From Natronomonas gomsonensis (GTDB taxonomy: Archaea > Halobacteriota > Halobacteria > Halobacteriales > Haloarculaceae), in NCBI RefSeq assembly GCF_024300825.1, contig NZ_CP101323.1, positions 3,100,001 through 3,164,000 of the forward strand: a stretch of DNA of 64,000 bases, read 5' to 3'. The stretch's first letter is position 1. Every line of letters begins with the position of its first letter. Shown in pieces: positions 17,271 to 26,196 of this stretch. The notes below the pieces were generated by a model. The model was not told where the DNA came from. It searched no databases and worked only from the letters and a program-made list of their open reading frames with translations. The position numbers were made by a program, and so were the translations under genes.

Positions 17271-17867
17271 GTGTCCGACGACGCCTATCTGACGCTGGCC
17301 GGCCGGGGGACGGCGCGGTTCACGGTGCAGGGGTCGGAATTCATCGGTCACGCCGCGCCGGTCGAATCAGTCGAGGCCGCGGAGGCGTTCGTCGAAGAAA
17401 TCGAAGCCGAGTACGACGACGCCACCCACAACGTGCCGGCCTATCGGGTCCGGGCGGACCCGTTTCGGGAGTACGCCTCCGACGACGGCGAGCCCTCTGG
17501 AAGCGCCGGAAAACCGATGCTGTCGGTGCTTTCGGGTCGAGAGTTGGAGAACGTCGTCGTCGTCGTCACGCGCTACTACGGCGGGACGAACCTCGGTGTC
17601 GGCGGCTTGGTCCGGGCGTACTCGCAGGCGACGAAAGACGCCGTCGACGCCGTCGGCGTCGTCGAACAGCGACCACAGGAGACGTTCCGTGCCGTCGTCG
17701 ACTACGACGATTCGGGGACGGTCCGGGGAATCCTCGAAAGCGAAGCCGTCACGTTCGAGGCCGACTACGGCGAACGCGTCCGCTTCGAGGTCCGAGTGCC
17801 GGTCGCCGAGGCCGACGCGCTTCGTGACCGCCTCCGGAGCGCTACCAGCGGTCGAATCGAACTGTGA
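17271..17867 (+). CDS. IMPACT/YigZ family protein
   Basis: 198 residues from GTG 17271; the longer open frame upstream is antisense to the phosphate transporter. YigZ/IMPACT N-terminal domain: FTVQGSEFIGHAAPV, THNVPAYRV, SDDGEPSGSAGKPML (about 74-88), VVVVTRYYGGTNLGVGGLVRAYSQA (key RYYGGTNLGVGGLVRAYS, about 101-118). A C-terminal ferredoxin-like DUF1949-type domain (about 130-198) follows. In eukaryotes IMPACT proteins control Gcn2; in prokaryotes the function is unclear, with suggested RNA or translation-factor binding. Confidence 0.88.
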   Translation: MSDDAYLTLAGRGTARFTVQGSEFIGHAAPVESVEAAEAFVEEIEAEYDDATHNVPAYRVRADPFREYASDDGEPSGSAGKPMLSVLSGRELENVVVVVTRYYGGTNLGVGGLVRAYSQATKDAVDAVGVVEQRPQETFRAVVDYDDSGTVRGILESEAVTFEADYGERVRFEVRVPVAEADALRDRLRSATSGRIEL

Positions 17868-18014
17868 GGTCTCCGTCAGCCGTGCGTCTGACGCTTCGAC
17901 AGGAACGAAACCGCAGGAAAGCGGCCATCTCCACGTGAAGTAGGGGGGTTAAGATGGATTCTGGTGGAAATCGGTCGTGGCTGCCGTCTCGCGTATCTCG
18001 AGGGGAAACGCCGG

Positions 18015-18686
18015 TCAGGTGCCGAAGGCTCGGTCGCCCGCGTCGCCGACGCCGGGAACGATGTAGCCGTCGTCGTCGAGGCGCTCGTCGATGCTGACGG
18101 TGAGGATGTCGGCCTTCGGGAACGCCTCGTCGACGCGGACGAGTCCCGGCGGCGCGCTCACAGCTGAGAGCACCACGAACCGTTCGGGGTCGCCCTTCTC
18201 TAAGACCTCCTCCAACACCGCGACCATCGTGCTCCCGGTAGCCAACATCGGGTCGGCGACGATGACGGTGTCGTCCTCGTTGATGTCGGGCAGTTTCACG
18301 TAGTCGACGGTGATGGGAAACTCGCCGTCGTCGTCCATGCCCGCGTCCTCGTCGCGTCCCGCCGAGATGACGCCCTGTCGGGCGTGCGGGAACGCTTCGA
18401 CTAACCCCTCGACGAACGGCGTTGCCGCCCGCAGCACGTTGACGATGACCACATCGTCGAGTCCCTTGACGACCTCGCCGGTGGTTTCGGCCAGCGGCGT
18501 CGTAATCGAGACGTACTCGGTGTCCATCATGCCGTCGATGATTTCGAAGCCACAGAGCCGCCCGAGGTCGATGAGACCGTTGCGGAACGCCACCTGGTCG
18601 GTGTCGACCGACCGAAGCTCCGAGAGGGTGTGCTTCGCGAGCGCGTGAGTGATGACGTGGGCGTCATCACGGTCCTCGATTGGCAT
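18015..18686 (-). CDS. upp: Uracil phosphoribosyltransferase
   Basis: 223 residues. UPRT converts uracil and PRPP to UMP (pyrimidine salvage). Visible: [14 protein letters not shown] (about 82-95), the PRPP-binding loop [19 protein letters not shown] (about 140-158), and the uracil-binding C-terminus [20 protein letters not shown]. Length and all motifs are normal. It is a single gene flanked by non-coding DNA on both sides, divergent from the DUF5828 gene. Confidence 0.95.
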   Translation of the reverse strand: MPIEDRDDAHVITHALAKHTLSELRSVDTDQVAFRNGLIDLGRLCGFEIIDGMMDTEYVSITTPLAETTGEVVKGLDDVVIVNVLRAATPFVEGLVEAFPHARQGVISAGRDEDAGMDDDGEFPITVDYVKLPDINEDDTVIVADPMLATGSTMVAVLEEVLEKGDPERFVVLSAVSAPPGLVRVDEAFPKADILTVSIDERLDDDGYIVPGVGDAGDRAFGT

Positions 18687-18776
18687 ATCGGTACGGCGGG
18701 CGCCGACGGCTTAAAGCCAGTCGTTGGGACCGACGAGCGACAAAAGGTAAACGTCCCGGCGTCGTAACCGCCGACA

Positions 18777-19475
18777 ATGGAGGTCGAAGAGAGCGTCTCC
18801 GGCTTCAAAGTTCGTGGGAGTTGGGGAGACATCGTCGAGCACGGTGAACGGCTCACTCGCGCGCTGAAGGACATCGCCGACGAGGGACAGGCGGTTGACG
18901 AGGCCACCCTCGAAGAGTGGGACGAGTGGCGTCCGAAGGCCGACGAACGGCTCGGCGAGGACGTCAACGAAAAGACCGCCGAGAAGGCGAGCGTCTCCGA
19001 GGGTGAAGGAGAGAAAGCGGGCAAGGGCCCCGACGAGGACCTGAAGACGGCCGGCGAGAAACTCGCGGAGTCCTACGACAGCCTCGAAAAGCCCGAGGAG
19101 GCGGTCAACGAGTGGCGGAAGTCCATCAACTACGTCGCCCGTGCCGCCGACTCCGCGACGCGGAAGGCCCTCCGGAAAGTCGAGGGTAGTGTCTACAAAA
19201 ACGTGATGACGCAGGTGTCGCCGTATTACTTCGACAACGAACTCGTGAGCGCGAACCTCTCGCGGGCCGACACCGACGACTACGTCTTCGAGGTGAACGT
19301 CAACGACGACGACCTGAAGATTCGCGTCTCGAACAAACTGGCCGACTACGAGACGTCGGTCGACCGCTGGCACGTCGACACGCCGAAGGACACCGACATC
19401 GCCGAGGCCGTCGAGGGCCACGCCCCGCCGGAGGACGAAGAGACCCACGGCGAGTCCGAACCGACGAAGAACTAA
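18777..19475 (+). CDS. Haloarchaeal DUF5828-type protein
   Basis: 232 residues, strongly acidic and charged, starting MEVEESVSGFKVRGSWGDI. It has a helical central part (residues 20-150, rich in Glu, Lys and Ala, with probable coiled coils) and a compact C-terminal segment with VMTQVSPYYFDNELVSANL and YVFEVNVNDDDLKIRVSN. Proteins of this kind are conserved in haloarchaea as DUF5828; no function is known. No catalytic motif is visible. It is divergent from upp and convergent with the ACT-domain gene. Confidence 0.7.
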   Translation: MEVEESVSGFKVRGSWGDIVEHGERLTRALKDIADEGQAVDEATLEEWDEWRPKADERLGEDVNEKTAEKASVSEGEGEKAGKGPDEDLKTAGEKLAESYDSLEKPEEAVNEWRKSINYVARAADSATRKALRKVEGSVYKNVMTQVSPYYFDNELVSANLSRADTDDYVFEVNVNDDDLKIRVSNKLADYETSVDRWHVDTPKDTDIAEAVEGHAPPEDEETHGESEPTKN

Positions 19476-19484
19476 TCGGCGGCG

Positions 19485-19988
19485 TTACTCCAACTCGATT
19501 TTCCGAACGAACGGCAGCGACCGAATCTCGTTTATCAACTCGCCGTCGAGCGATCCGTCGGTGACGATGTACAGTTTCGGCTCGTCGGTGAACTCGGGGT
19601 CTTCGCTTATCGTCTGTCGAATCGAGATGCCGTGGTCGGCGATGCGGCCCGTCACCTCGGCGACGATGCCGGATTGGTCGGCGTCGCCGACGCGGACGGT
19701 GAGCACGGTCAAATCGAGTACCGGCGCGAGGTCCATCAGCGACGGAATCGCGGAGATGTTCTGGAAGATACGCCGGAGTTCGTCGTCAGCGAGGATGGCG
19801 TCGGTCGTTGCGTCGACGACCCGCCGGTCGACGTCGATTTCGCGGGCGATGCCCGTGTTCGGGATTTCGATGCCGCCGGAGACGACCCGGCCGTCGTCGT
19901 TGACCGAAAAGCCACGCTCCAAGAGGAGTCGGATGACAGCCTGTTGGCTCGGGCTGTCTTCGAACTTTCGCATGATTTCGTCGAACAT
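19485..19988 (-). CDS. HTH-ACT domain regulator
   Basis: 167 residues. Residues 1-75 contain a winged-helix-like segment (SPSQQAVIRLLLERGFSV, then IPNTGIAREIDVDRRVVDAT). Residues 90-167 form an ACT domain with VLTVRVGDADQSGIVAEVTGRIADHGISIRQ (key GDADQSGIVAEVTGRIADHG). ACT domains bind amino acids allosterically, and haloarchaeal HTH-ACT proteins are annotated as regulators of amino acid metabolism. The ligand and target genes cannot be inferred; neighbours (DUF5828, a thioesterase) give no hint. Confidence 0.82.
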   Translation of the reverse strand: MFDEIMRKFEDSPSQQAVIRLLLERGFSVNDDGRVVSGGIEIPNTGIAREIDVDRRVVDATTDAILADDELRRIFQNISAIPSLMDLAPVLDLTVLTVRVGDADQSGIVAEVTGRIADHGISIRQTISEDPEFTDEPKLYIVTDGSLDGELINEIRSLPFVRKIELE

Positions 19989-20075
19989 ACACGCTTCTCG
20001 GGGGCGGAGGTGTTGTCAGTTACGCCACTCTATCCGAGGGGACGGACTTTTTGTCGCCGACGGTGGAGTTCGGGT

Positions 20076-20507
20076 ATGGTCCTCTCGGAACTGTTCGACG
20101 AGATGCCGTTCAACGACCGACTCGGGATCGAACTGCTGGACGCCGAGGACGGTCACGCAAAGGGAAAACTGGAACTCTCCGCGGAGCACTCCTCGAACCC
20201 GAACACGATGATTGCCCACGGTGGCGTCACCTACGCGCTTGCGGACACCATCGCGGGTGCGGCGGCGGTCTCCGCGAACTACACCGTCACGCCGACTATC
20301 GACATGCGAATCGATTACCTCTCGCCGGCCACCGGCGGGACGCTGTACGCCGACGCGGAAGTCATCCGAAACGGCAACAACGTCGCCACCGTCGAGGTCG
20401 ACGTTACCGACGAGGGGGGGACCGACATCGCCACCGCTCGCGGGACGTACAAGACCGGTGGCGGCGACGGGTCGTCGGCGTGGCGCGGCGAGTCCGACGA
20501 CGGATAG
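20076..20507 (+). CDS. PaaI-type hotdog thioesterase
   Basis: 143 residues from ATG 20076; the open frame further upstream is antisense to the ACT gene. Hotdog fold of the PaaI/YdiI type: ELLDAEDGHAKGKLELS, then HSSNPNTMIAHGGVTYALADTIAGAA (key NTMIAHGGVTYALADT, about 47-62), TIDMRIDYLSPATGGTLYA and VATVEVDVTDEGG. The HGG followed by ALAD and Asp is the usual catalytic region of acyl-CoA thioesterases. The substrate is unknown. Convergent with the AOR gene, with nine bases between. Confidence 0.88.
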   Translation: MVLSELFDEMPFNDRLGIELLDAEDGHAKGKLELSAEHSSNPNTMIAHGGVTYALADTIAGAAAVSANYTVTPTIDMRIDYLSPATGGTLYADAEVIRNGNNVATVEVDVTDEGGTDIATARGTYKTGGGDGSSAWRGESDDG

Positions 20508-20516
20508 CCGACCTGT

Positions 20517-22211
20517 CTAGTCGTCTGCGGGAGCCGGACTCCCCCCCTCGACGCTCGTGTCGTGGACGGTGCCGTCGTCGTTCCAGCCCCGGAGGTCGTA
20601 GTAGTTCGACAACTCCTCGTCGAGGCCCTCCAGTTCGTAGGGGAGGGCGTCGTCGTCGCCGCGGTCGAAGCCGCGCTGATTGTTGAAGTGGCGTTCGAGT
20701 TCGATGATGCGGCCGCCGACCTCCTGAAGCGTCTCCCAGTCGGTGCCGAACAGCCGCGCATAGCGGTCGTGGTCCATACTCGAGAAGGCGAACTTACAGA
20801 GGACACCGGAGTCGTGGACGGCGTTTTTGTTCTCCATCTCGATGAGCCGTTCGGATTTCCCCTCGACGCCGTCGGAGTCGAGCGCCTGGTCCGGCGCGAC
20901 GAGCGGATATTCGAGTTGGTACATCTCGGCGTACATGTGGTCGGCGCCGCGATTCGAGGTGGCGAAGGACAGTCCCTGTCCGTTCAGCGTCCGGCCGTCG
21001 TGGGCGGCGAACTCCATGCCCTTCATCGTCCAGTTGTCGACGCCCAACTCCTCGTGGAAGCGGTCGATTCCCTCCGCGAGGGTGTCGCCGACGCCCTCCC
21101 GGAAGGCAATCTTCTCGATGAGGTCGTGGATGAGGTCGGTCTTGCCGAACTCGTCTTCGGCGGCGAGGTAGGCCGCAATCGAGTCGCCACAGGAGATTGT
21201 GTCGAGTCCGTACTGGTCACACAACTCGTTGGACTTCATGATGGCGACGAAGTCGTCGACGAGGGCGTTCGAGCCGAACGACATCATCGTCTCGTATTCG
21301 GGGCCCTCGGTTTCCAGTCCGGATTCCTCGTCGCGGGTCGGCAGTTTACACGCGAAGGCACACGACGAACACGTCCCCTTCTTGTATTTGTGTTCGATGA
21401 CGGCGGCCGAACCGATGTCATCGACCCCGTCGTAGCGCAGCTCCTCGAAGTACTTCGTCGGGAGCGCGCCGACGGCGTTGGCGTAGTCCGAAACCGAGAC
21501 GGTGCCGGCGTCTTTCATCGGACTGCCGGATTCGGAGGCCTCCTTGTGAATCTCCATGACGAGTTCCTCGTCGATACCCTCGATTTCGGGTCGGGAGTCG
21601 CCGTCGAAGGTGAGGAACTTCACGTTCTTCGCGCCGAGGACGGCGCCGAGGCCACCGCGACCGAAGGCACGGGACTCGCTCGTCATGATGGAGGCGAATC
21701 GCACCTCGTTTTCGCCAGCGGGGCCGACGACGGCGGTGTGTTCGTAGTCGAGACCGGACGACTCCTCGATGTACTCGGTCGTCTCCTCGACGGTCGCCTC
21801 CGCGAGGTCGGGGACGGCCTCGAACTCGACGCCCTCGTCGGTGACGTGGACGCCGACGAGTTCGTCGCTCGCGCCGGCGATTTCGACCGCAGCGTAACCG
21901 GTGTCGACGAACGGCCGGGACATGAAGCCGCCGGCATTCGACGACAGCAGGCCGTCGGTCAGCGGCGAGAGGCCGGTACAGGACATCCGACCGGTGTAGC
22001 TCATCATCGACGTTTGCAGCGGCCCCGTTGCGAACACCAGTCTGTTCTCGGGGCCGAGTGGGTCGGCGTCGTAGGGGATGCGGTCGTGGGCGAGTTTCGT
22101 CCCGACGCCGCGGCCGCCGACGAACGCCTCCAGTTCTTCGTCGATGTCTTCTTCGGTCGTCTCCTGTCGTCCGACGTCGATAGACAGAAGCGGGCCCTCG
22201 GTGTGAATCAT
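20517..22211 (-). CDS. Aldehyde:ferredoxin oxidoreductase family (tungstopterin) enzyme
   Basis: 564 residues. The N-terminal AOR domain shows GGRGVGTKL (about 32-40), NRLVFATGPLQTSMMSYTGRM (key residues FATGPL and GR) and GGFMSRPFVDTGYAAVEI. Then come SRAFGRGGLGAVLGAKNVK (about 180-198), the cluster cysteines GTCSSCAFACK (about 281-291), ETEGPEYETMMSFGSN and a last cysteine in SGVLCKFAF. AOR enzymes carry a tungsten bis-pterin and a [4Fe-4S] cluster and oxidise aldehydes with ferredoxin. Haloarchaea have several paralogues, most uncharacterised. No cofactor gene is adjacent. Confidence 0.9.
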   Translation of the reverse strand: MIHTEGPLLSIDVGRQETTEEDIDEELEAFVGGRGVGTKLAHDRIPYDADPLGPENRLVFATGPLQTSMMSYTGRMSCTGLSPLTDGLLSSNAGGFMSRPFVDTGYAAVEIAGASDELVGVHVTDEGVEFEAVPDLAEATVEETTEYIEESSGLDYEHTAVVGPAGENEVRFASIMTSESRAFGRGGLGAVLGAKNVKFLTFDGDSRPEIEGIDEELVMEIHKEASESGSPMKDAGTVSVSDYANAVGALPTKYFEELRYDGVDDIGSAAVIEHKYKKGTCSSCAFACKLPTRDEESGLETEGPEYETMMSFGSNALVDDFVAIMKSNELCDQYGLDTISCGDSIAAYLAAEDEFGKTDLIHDLIEKIAFREGVGDTLAEGIDRFHEELGVDNWTMKGMEFAAHDGRTLNGQGLSFATSNRGADHMYAEMYQLEYPLVAPDQALDSDGVEGKSERLIEMENKNAVHDSGVLCKFAFSSMDHDRYARLFGTDWETLQEVGGRIIELERHFNNQRGFDRGDDDALPYELEGLDEELSNYYDLRGWNDDGTVHDTSVEGGSPAPADD

Positions 22212-22270
22212 AGTCTATCGTCTAGGCGAGAGCGGACCCCTTAAACGGTGTGCCACGAATCCTCGGGGGG

Positions 22271-24163
22271 TTAATCCCCACGACAGAGGTCCATCGCTTC
22301 CCGGACCGCGTCGTGTTCGCCGATGAGGGTGATTTGGTCGCCCTCCTGAATCTCGTAGTCGGGTTCGGGGACGAAGGTTTCGTCCTCGTGGGAGATGAGA
22401 ACGATGAGACAGCGCCCCGGCAGTTTCGGACCGACCTCGCTGATGGGTTGGCCGACGAAATCGCTGTTGCCGACAGTCACTTCCTGTACGTCGCCTTCCA
22501 CACCGATTGAACTGGACCAACTGGCCAGCGCCGGTCGCTCGATGGCGTTGTCCATGGCCTGGGCCGTCGCCAGCGTCGAGGAGATGGTGTCGACGCCCAA
22601 CTCCTCGAAGGCCTCGACGTTCTCGGCGTCGTTCGCCCGGCAGATGACGCGTTCGACGTCGAACTTCGTGACGGCGAGTTGGCCGACCAGCAGGTTCACC
22701 TCGTCGTTACCGGTCGCCGCAACGACCGTCGAGGCGTTCTCGACGCCGGCCGACCGGAGGGTGTCGATTTTCGTCCCATCGCCGATGTGGACGGTGAACC
22801 CATCGTTGCGGGCCTGTTCGACTGCTTCGTCGTCGTTCTCGATGATGACGACGTTCTCTCCTCTGTCTTCGAGGCGGGTGGCGACCTCTCGGCCGACCTG
22901 TCCGCCTCCGATTACGAGTACACGCATTGGTATCACGTCGAGGTATTCCGCGATGTGACGGGCGAACCCGCCCTGCAAGACGACCGTCGCGAGAATCACG
23001 AGGAACACGGTCCCGACCAGAAGCGTCGCGTTGGCCTCCAGTTGGGCGGCCCGTGCGATTTGTCCGGCGGCCTCTGCCTCCTCGGCGGCAGTCTGGAGTT
23101 CGATGGCGAACAGCGTCGCAACCGACGCGGGGATGATGCCCCGCGGCCCGACGAAGCCGACGAACAGTCGTTCGGGGCGAGTGAAGTTGCCGCCCACCGT
23201 CGAGAGATACACCAACAGCGGTCGGATAACGAACGCGACGGCGACGACGACGGTGATTCCGCCGATGCCGAGCGCCAGCAGGTCCTCGAGTTCCAAAAGC
23301 GCCGCCAAGGCGATGAAGACGAACGACAGCACGATGAGCGTGATGTCGCCTTTGAACTCGGAAATCTGTTCTTCGTAGGGTATATCGAGGTTTCCGAGGA
23401 CGATGCCGGCGGTCGCGACGGCGGCGACGCCCGCCTCGCTGGCGAGGGTCTCCGCAGCGCCGAACGCGACGAGGGCGCCGGCGAGGACGACGAGTCGGGC
23501 GTTCCGAGGAGCGTCTCCCGGCGAGAGGTCGATGTATCTCAGCACGAACCAGACGACGGCGGCGACGGCGGCCCCGATGAGGATGCCGCCACCGAGGCGC
23601 TCGATGAACAACCCGAAGAAGGCGCTCAGGGTCGGGTCTTCGAGGCGAATCACTTTGAACACCACGATGGCGAGGATGGCCGCGGTCACGTCGTTGACGA
23701 TGCCTTCCGTTTCCAGTGCGACCTGTACCCGGTCGCGGACAGGGACGACAGCGAGAATGGGCGTGATGACCGTCGGGCCGGTCGCTATCAGGAGGGCTCC
23801 GACGAGAAACGCGATGCCCCAGTCAGCCCCGAGAGCGAACCGGACCGCGACCGCCGTCCCCAACAGCGCGATGACCGCGCCGATAGTGACCAAACGGAGG
23901 CTCTCGCTCGTGGCCTGTCGAAGTTTCTCTATGCGGAGGTGAAACGCCCCCTCGAAGACGATGATGGCGACCGACAGTCCGACGATGGCCGGGAGCGCCC
24001 CGAAGGAGTCGCTCGTTATGATGCCGAGTCCCTCCGGGCCGAGTCCGATACCAGCGGCGAGTAAGAAGACGATACTCGGCACTTCGAAGCGATCTGCGAG
24101 CAACTGTGCGCCGACGCCCAGCGCGATAATCGCCGCTACGAGTGGAATCAGTTGACTGGACAC
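22271..24163 (-). CDS. CPA-type cation:proton antiporter with TrkA-N and TrkA-C domains
   Basis: 630 residues. Residues 1-395 form a monovalent cation:proton antiporter domain of about 12-13 helices (for example LLAAGIGLGPEGLGI near 35, TEGIVNDVTAAILAIVVFK with the ND pair near 150, FVGPRGIIPASVATL near 340). A TrkA-N domain follows (MRVLVIGGGQVGREVATRLEDRG, key GGGQVGREVA, about 413-422), binding NAD(H), and then a TrkA-C domain (about 545-630, EVTVGNSDFVGQPISEVG). It resembles K+/H+ antiporters gated by RCK domains, relevant to osmotic and pH homeostasis in a salt-in halophile. Ion specificity is not deducible. Confidence 0.9.
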   Translation of the reverse strand: MSSQLIPLVAAIIALGVGAQLLADRFEVPSIVFLLAAGIGLGPEGLGIITSDSFGALPAIVGLSVAIIVFEGAFHLRIEKLRQATSESLRLVTIGAVIALLGTAVAVRFALGADWGIAFLVGALLIATGPTVITPILAVVPVRDRVQVALETEGIVNDVTAAILAIVVFKVIRLEDPTLSAFFGLFIERLGGGILIGAAVAAVVWFVLRYIDLSPGDAPRNARLVVLAGALVAFGAAETLASEAGVAAVATAGIVLGNLDIPYEEQISEFKGDITLIVLSFVFIALAALLELEDLLALGIGGITVVVAVAFVIRPLLVYLSTVGGNFTRPERLFVGFVGPRGIIPASVATLFAIELQTAAEEAEAAGQIARAAQLEANATLLVGTVFLVILATVVLQGGFARHIAEYLDVIPMRVLVIGGGQVGREVATRLEDRGENVVIIENDDEAVEQARNDGFTVHIGDGTKIDTLRSAGVENASTVVAATGNDEVNLLVGQLAVTKFDVERVICRANDAENVEAFEELGVDTISSTLATAQAMDNAIERPALASWSSSIGVEGDVQEVTVGNSDFVGQPISEVGPKLPGRCLIVLISHEDETFVPEPDYEIQEGDQITLIGEHDAVREAMDLCRGD

Positions 24164-24237
24164 GGTTCCTCCGTCATCGACTTACCGGTTCACGGCCGCG
24201 GCGAATAAATCCCCGGGACACCGTTGGTGTCGACGGT

Positions 24238-25149
24238 TCACTCGCCGTCCTCGGCCCGTTCGTCGAGGTAATGGAACACGCCTCTGACGTTCATCGCCAC
24301 TTCGCCGTCGCCTTTCTTTTGGCCCCACACCTCGCCGATGTCGCTCTCGTCGACGAAGTGTTCGATGACCGCCGCGTCGTCGTCCAATTCATCGCGTTTC
24401 TCGGCGACGCGTTCGACCCACTCGGTGATGACGCCGACGTACTCCGAGAGTCGCTCGTCGGTCGCCGCCGGGCCGAAGTGGGCATAACACAGCGTTTCGG
24501 GGTCGATTCGGGCAATCATCCGTGCGTCGGCGACGACCTCCTCGAGATCGAACCCCGGCGGCGGCGAGGTCTCCCGGATGGACTCGTATTCGGGCACGTA
24601 GATGCCCGCAGCGTCGGCGGTGAACACGACGCCGTCGTCGGGTTCATGGAAGACGGCCTGGTGGAAGGCGTGGCCGGGAGCGTAGTGGGTCTCCAGTTGC
24701 CGGTCGCCCAAATCGATGGCGGTACCGTCGTGAATCGGCTCGATACGGTCGACCGGAACCGGCTTCGGTTTCGTGTAGTACTCGATTTGCTCGCCGACGG
24801 CACTCTTGGTCCCCTCCCAGATGGCGTCGGGGTCCGAGAGGAACTTCGCGCCCTTTTCGTGGACGTACACGTCGGCGTCGGTTTCGGCGGCGAGAAAGCC
24901 CGCTCCGCCCGCGTGGTCGAGGTGGACGTGGGTGACCACTATTGCTTCGAGGTCGGCCGGCGCGATGCCGACCGACTCCAGTGCGGCCAGGATTCGCTCG
25001 TAGTTCGTCCCGATGCCCGTATCGACGATGGCCGGGCGTTCGGCGTCGAGGATGTACACCGACCCGTACTCGGGGGTGTCGTACATGCCGGTGTCGACGT
25101 AGTAACAGTCCGACACCGCACTCACTTCGTACACGTCTCCGATTCCCAT
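24238..25149 (-). CDS. MBL-fold metallo-hydrolase
   Basis: 303 residues from the ATG at 25149 (MGIGDVYEV); an upstream ATG at 25167 is in frame, but homologous proteins usually begin at the GDVYEV block. The metallo-beta-lactamase fold is seen in VDTGIGTNYERIL, the metal motif VVTHVHLDHAGG (about 96-107), HYAPGHAFHQAVF with a second-site His, VVFTADAAGIY, and CYAHFGPAA. It is a chromosomal hydrolase of unknown substrate, unrelated to the ComEC-like MBL at 55236. It lies in a leftward row with the antiporter but separated by 74 bases. Confidence 0.88.
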   Translation of the reverse strand: MGIGDVYEVSAVSDCYYVDTGMYDTPEYGSVYILDAERPAIVDTGIGTNYERILAALESVGIAPADLEAIVVTHVHLDHAGGAGFLAAETDADVYVHEKGAKFLSDPDAIWEGTKSAVGEQIEYYTKPKPVPVDRIEPIHDGTAIDLGDRQLETHYAPGHAFHQAVFHEPDDGVVFTADAAGIYVPEYESIRETSPPPGFDLEEVVADARMIARIDPETLCYAHFGPAATDERLSEYVGVITEWVERVAEKRDELDDDAAVIEHFVDESDIGEVWGQKKGDGEVAMNVRGVFHYLDERAEDGE

Positions 25150-25195
25150 ACCGGTATCTCGGAGCACAGGAGCAAAAAGCCCAACCCCTGCGGTT

Positions 25196-26056
25196 TCAGA
25201 GCGACCGCTGGAGCGCCGACCACAGCGTATTCTGTCGCTTCTGTAACACCGTAATCGGCGAGGCGACGCTGTACTGGCCGTCGGCGTTCTGCTCGGCGAT
25301 GCCCTCGCTCTCGAAGTCCTCCAGCGTCGACCGGACGGTGTCCTCAGACAGCACCATTCGGCCGGCGATGGTCTCGGGGGTCCCGCTGCCGAGCGTCTGG
25401 ACGGTGAGATACACCGAGACGCGCTGTGGTGATTCGAGGACGCTCACGAGCAGTTCGTTGACGAGGTTCCCGCCGGCGGATTTCGCCGAGGGTTCGGTGA
25501 CGACCATCTCGTCTTCGGTGAGCGGTTCGGCCTCCTCCAGTCGCTCTTCGAGCGCCGAGACGGCCGTCTTGCGGTTCTTCCCCTCGCGTTCGCGTTCGAG
25601 CAGTCGTTCTAGGGTTTCGGGTTCGGCGATGTCGTCGGCGAGGTCGGTCAACTCCGCGACGGTGTAGTCGGCGGGGTCGACGTCGACGAGGTCTTCTTCG
25701 GTGATTTCGTCGTCGGTGGTGAAACTCACTTCGCCGTATCCCTCGACCTGAAGGCCGACCTTGAGTTCGTGGACGCCGAGGCGGAGCCGGTCGCGGTCGA
25801 GCACCATCTGGACGGTTTCGGCGAGGTCGAGTTCGAGTGGGTCCTCCGGAGTTATCTCGTCGGCTCGATACTGCTCGTCTTCCGACAACTCCACCGTAAT
25901 GTCCCCCTGTGAGACCTCCTCCTCGTCGAGGGCGACCAGCGTAATCCCTTCGAACTCGGCTTCGATGAGCCGGTTCTTCAACTCGAACTCGACGCCGCGT
26001 TCGGTGTTCTCGAGGCTCTCCCAGGTGAAGAGCCGCTGGAGATACTGCTCTATCAT
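25196..26056 (-). CDS. Unrecognised acidic protein with C-terminal winged helix
   Basis: 286 residues; no family recognised. Residues 1-110 are beta-rich (LIEAEFEGITLVALDEEEV, VHELKVGLQVEGYGEVSFT), residues 120-190 helical and charged (LADDIAEPETLERLLEREREG). Residues 205-286 look like a winged helix: LLVSVLESPQRVSVYLTVQ, then TPETIAGRMVLSEDTVRSTLEDFESEGI (key TIAGRMVLSEDTVRSTL) with a wing AEQNADGQYSV. A DNA-binding regulator is likely from the C-terminus alone. Upstream of serS on the opposite strand. Confidence 0.6.
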   Translation of the reverse strand: MIEQYLQRLFTWESLENTERGVEFELKNRLIEAEFEGITLVALDEEEVSQGDITVELSEDEQYRADEITPEDPLELDLAETVQMVLDRDRLRLGVHELKVGLQVEGYGEVSFTTDDEITEEDLVDVDPADYTVAELTDLADDIAEPETLERLLEREREGKNRKTAVSALEERLEEAEPLTEDEMVVTEPSAKSAGGNLVNELLVSVLESPQRVSVYLTVQTLGSGTPETIAGRMVLSEDTVRSTLEDFESEGIAEQNADGQYSVASPITVLQKRQNTLWSALQRSL

Positions 26057-26196
26057 ACGCGGGCCAACACGTTCACGACACTTCGGTCTGTCGTCAACCC
26101 GACACGCTCGGTGTCGCGTTTACTCGGCGAAAGCGGCCGGGAACCGGTCGCACGCGACCGACACGACTTTGCCCGGGCCTGCCGAACCGCCGACAA

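Noticed and set aside
20562-22244. Long plus-strand open frame opposite the AOR gene
   Set aside because: Val/Glu/Arg-rich shadow frame; the opposite strand carries all AOR motifs.
22679-24064. Long plus-strand open frame opposite the antiporter gene
   Set aside because: The product is a monotone Arg/Asp/Glu-rich chain typical of antisense frames in GC-rich haloarchaeal DNA, while the minus strand encodes a complete antiporter.
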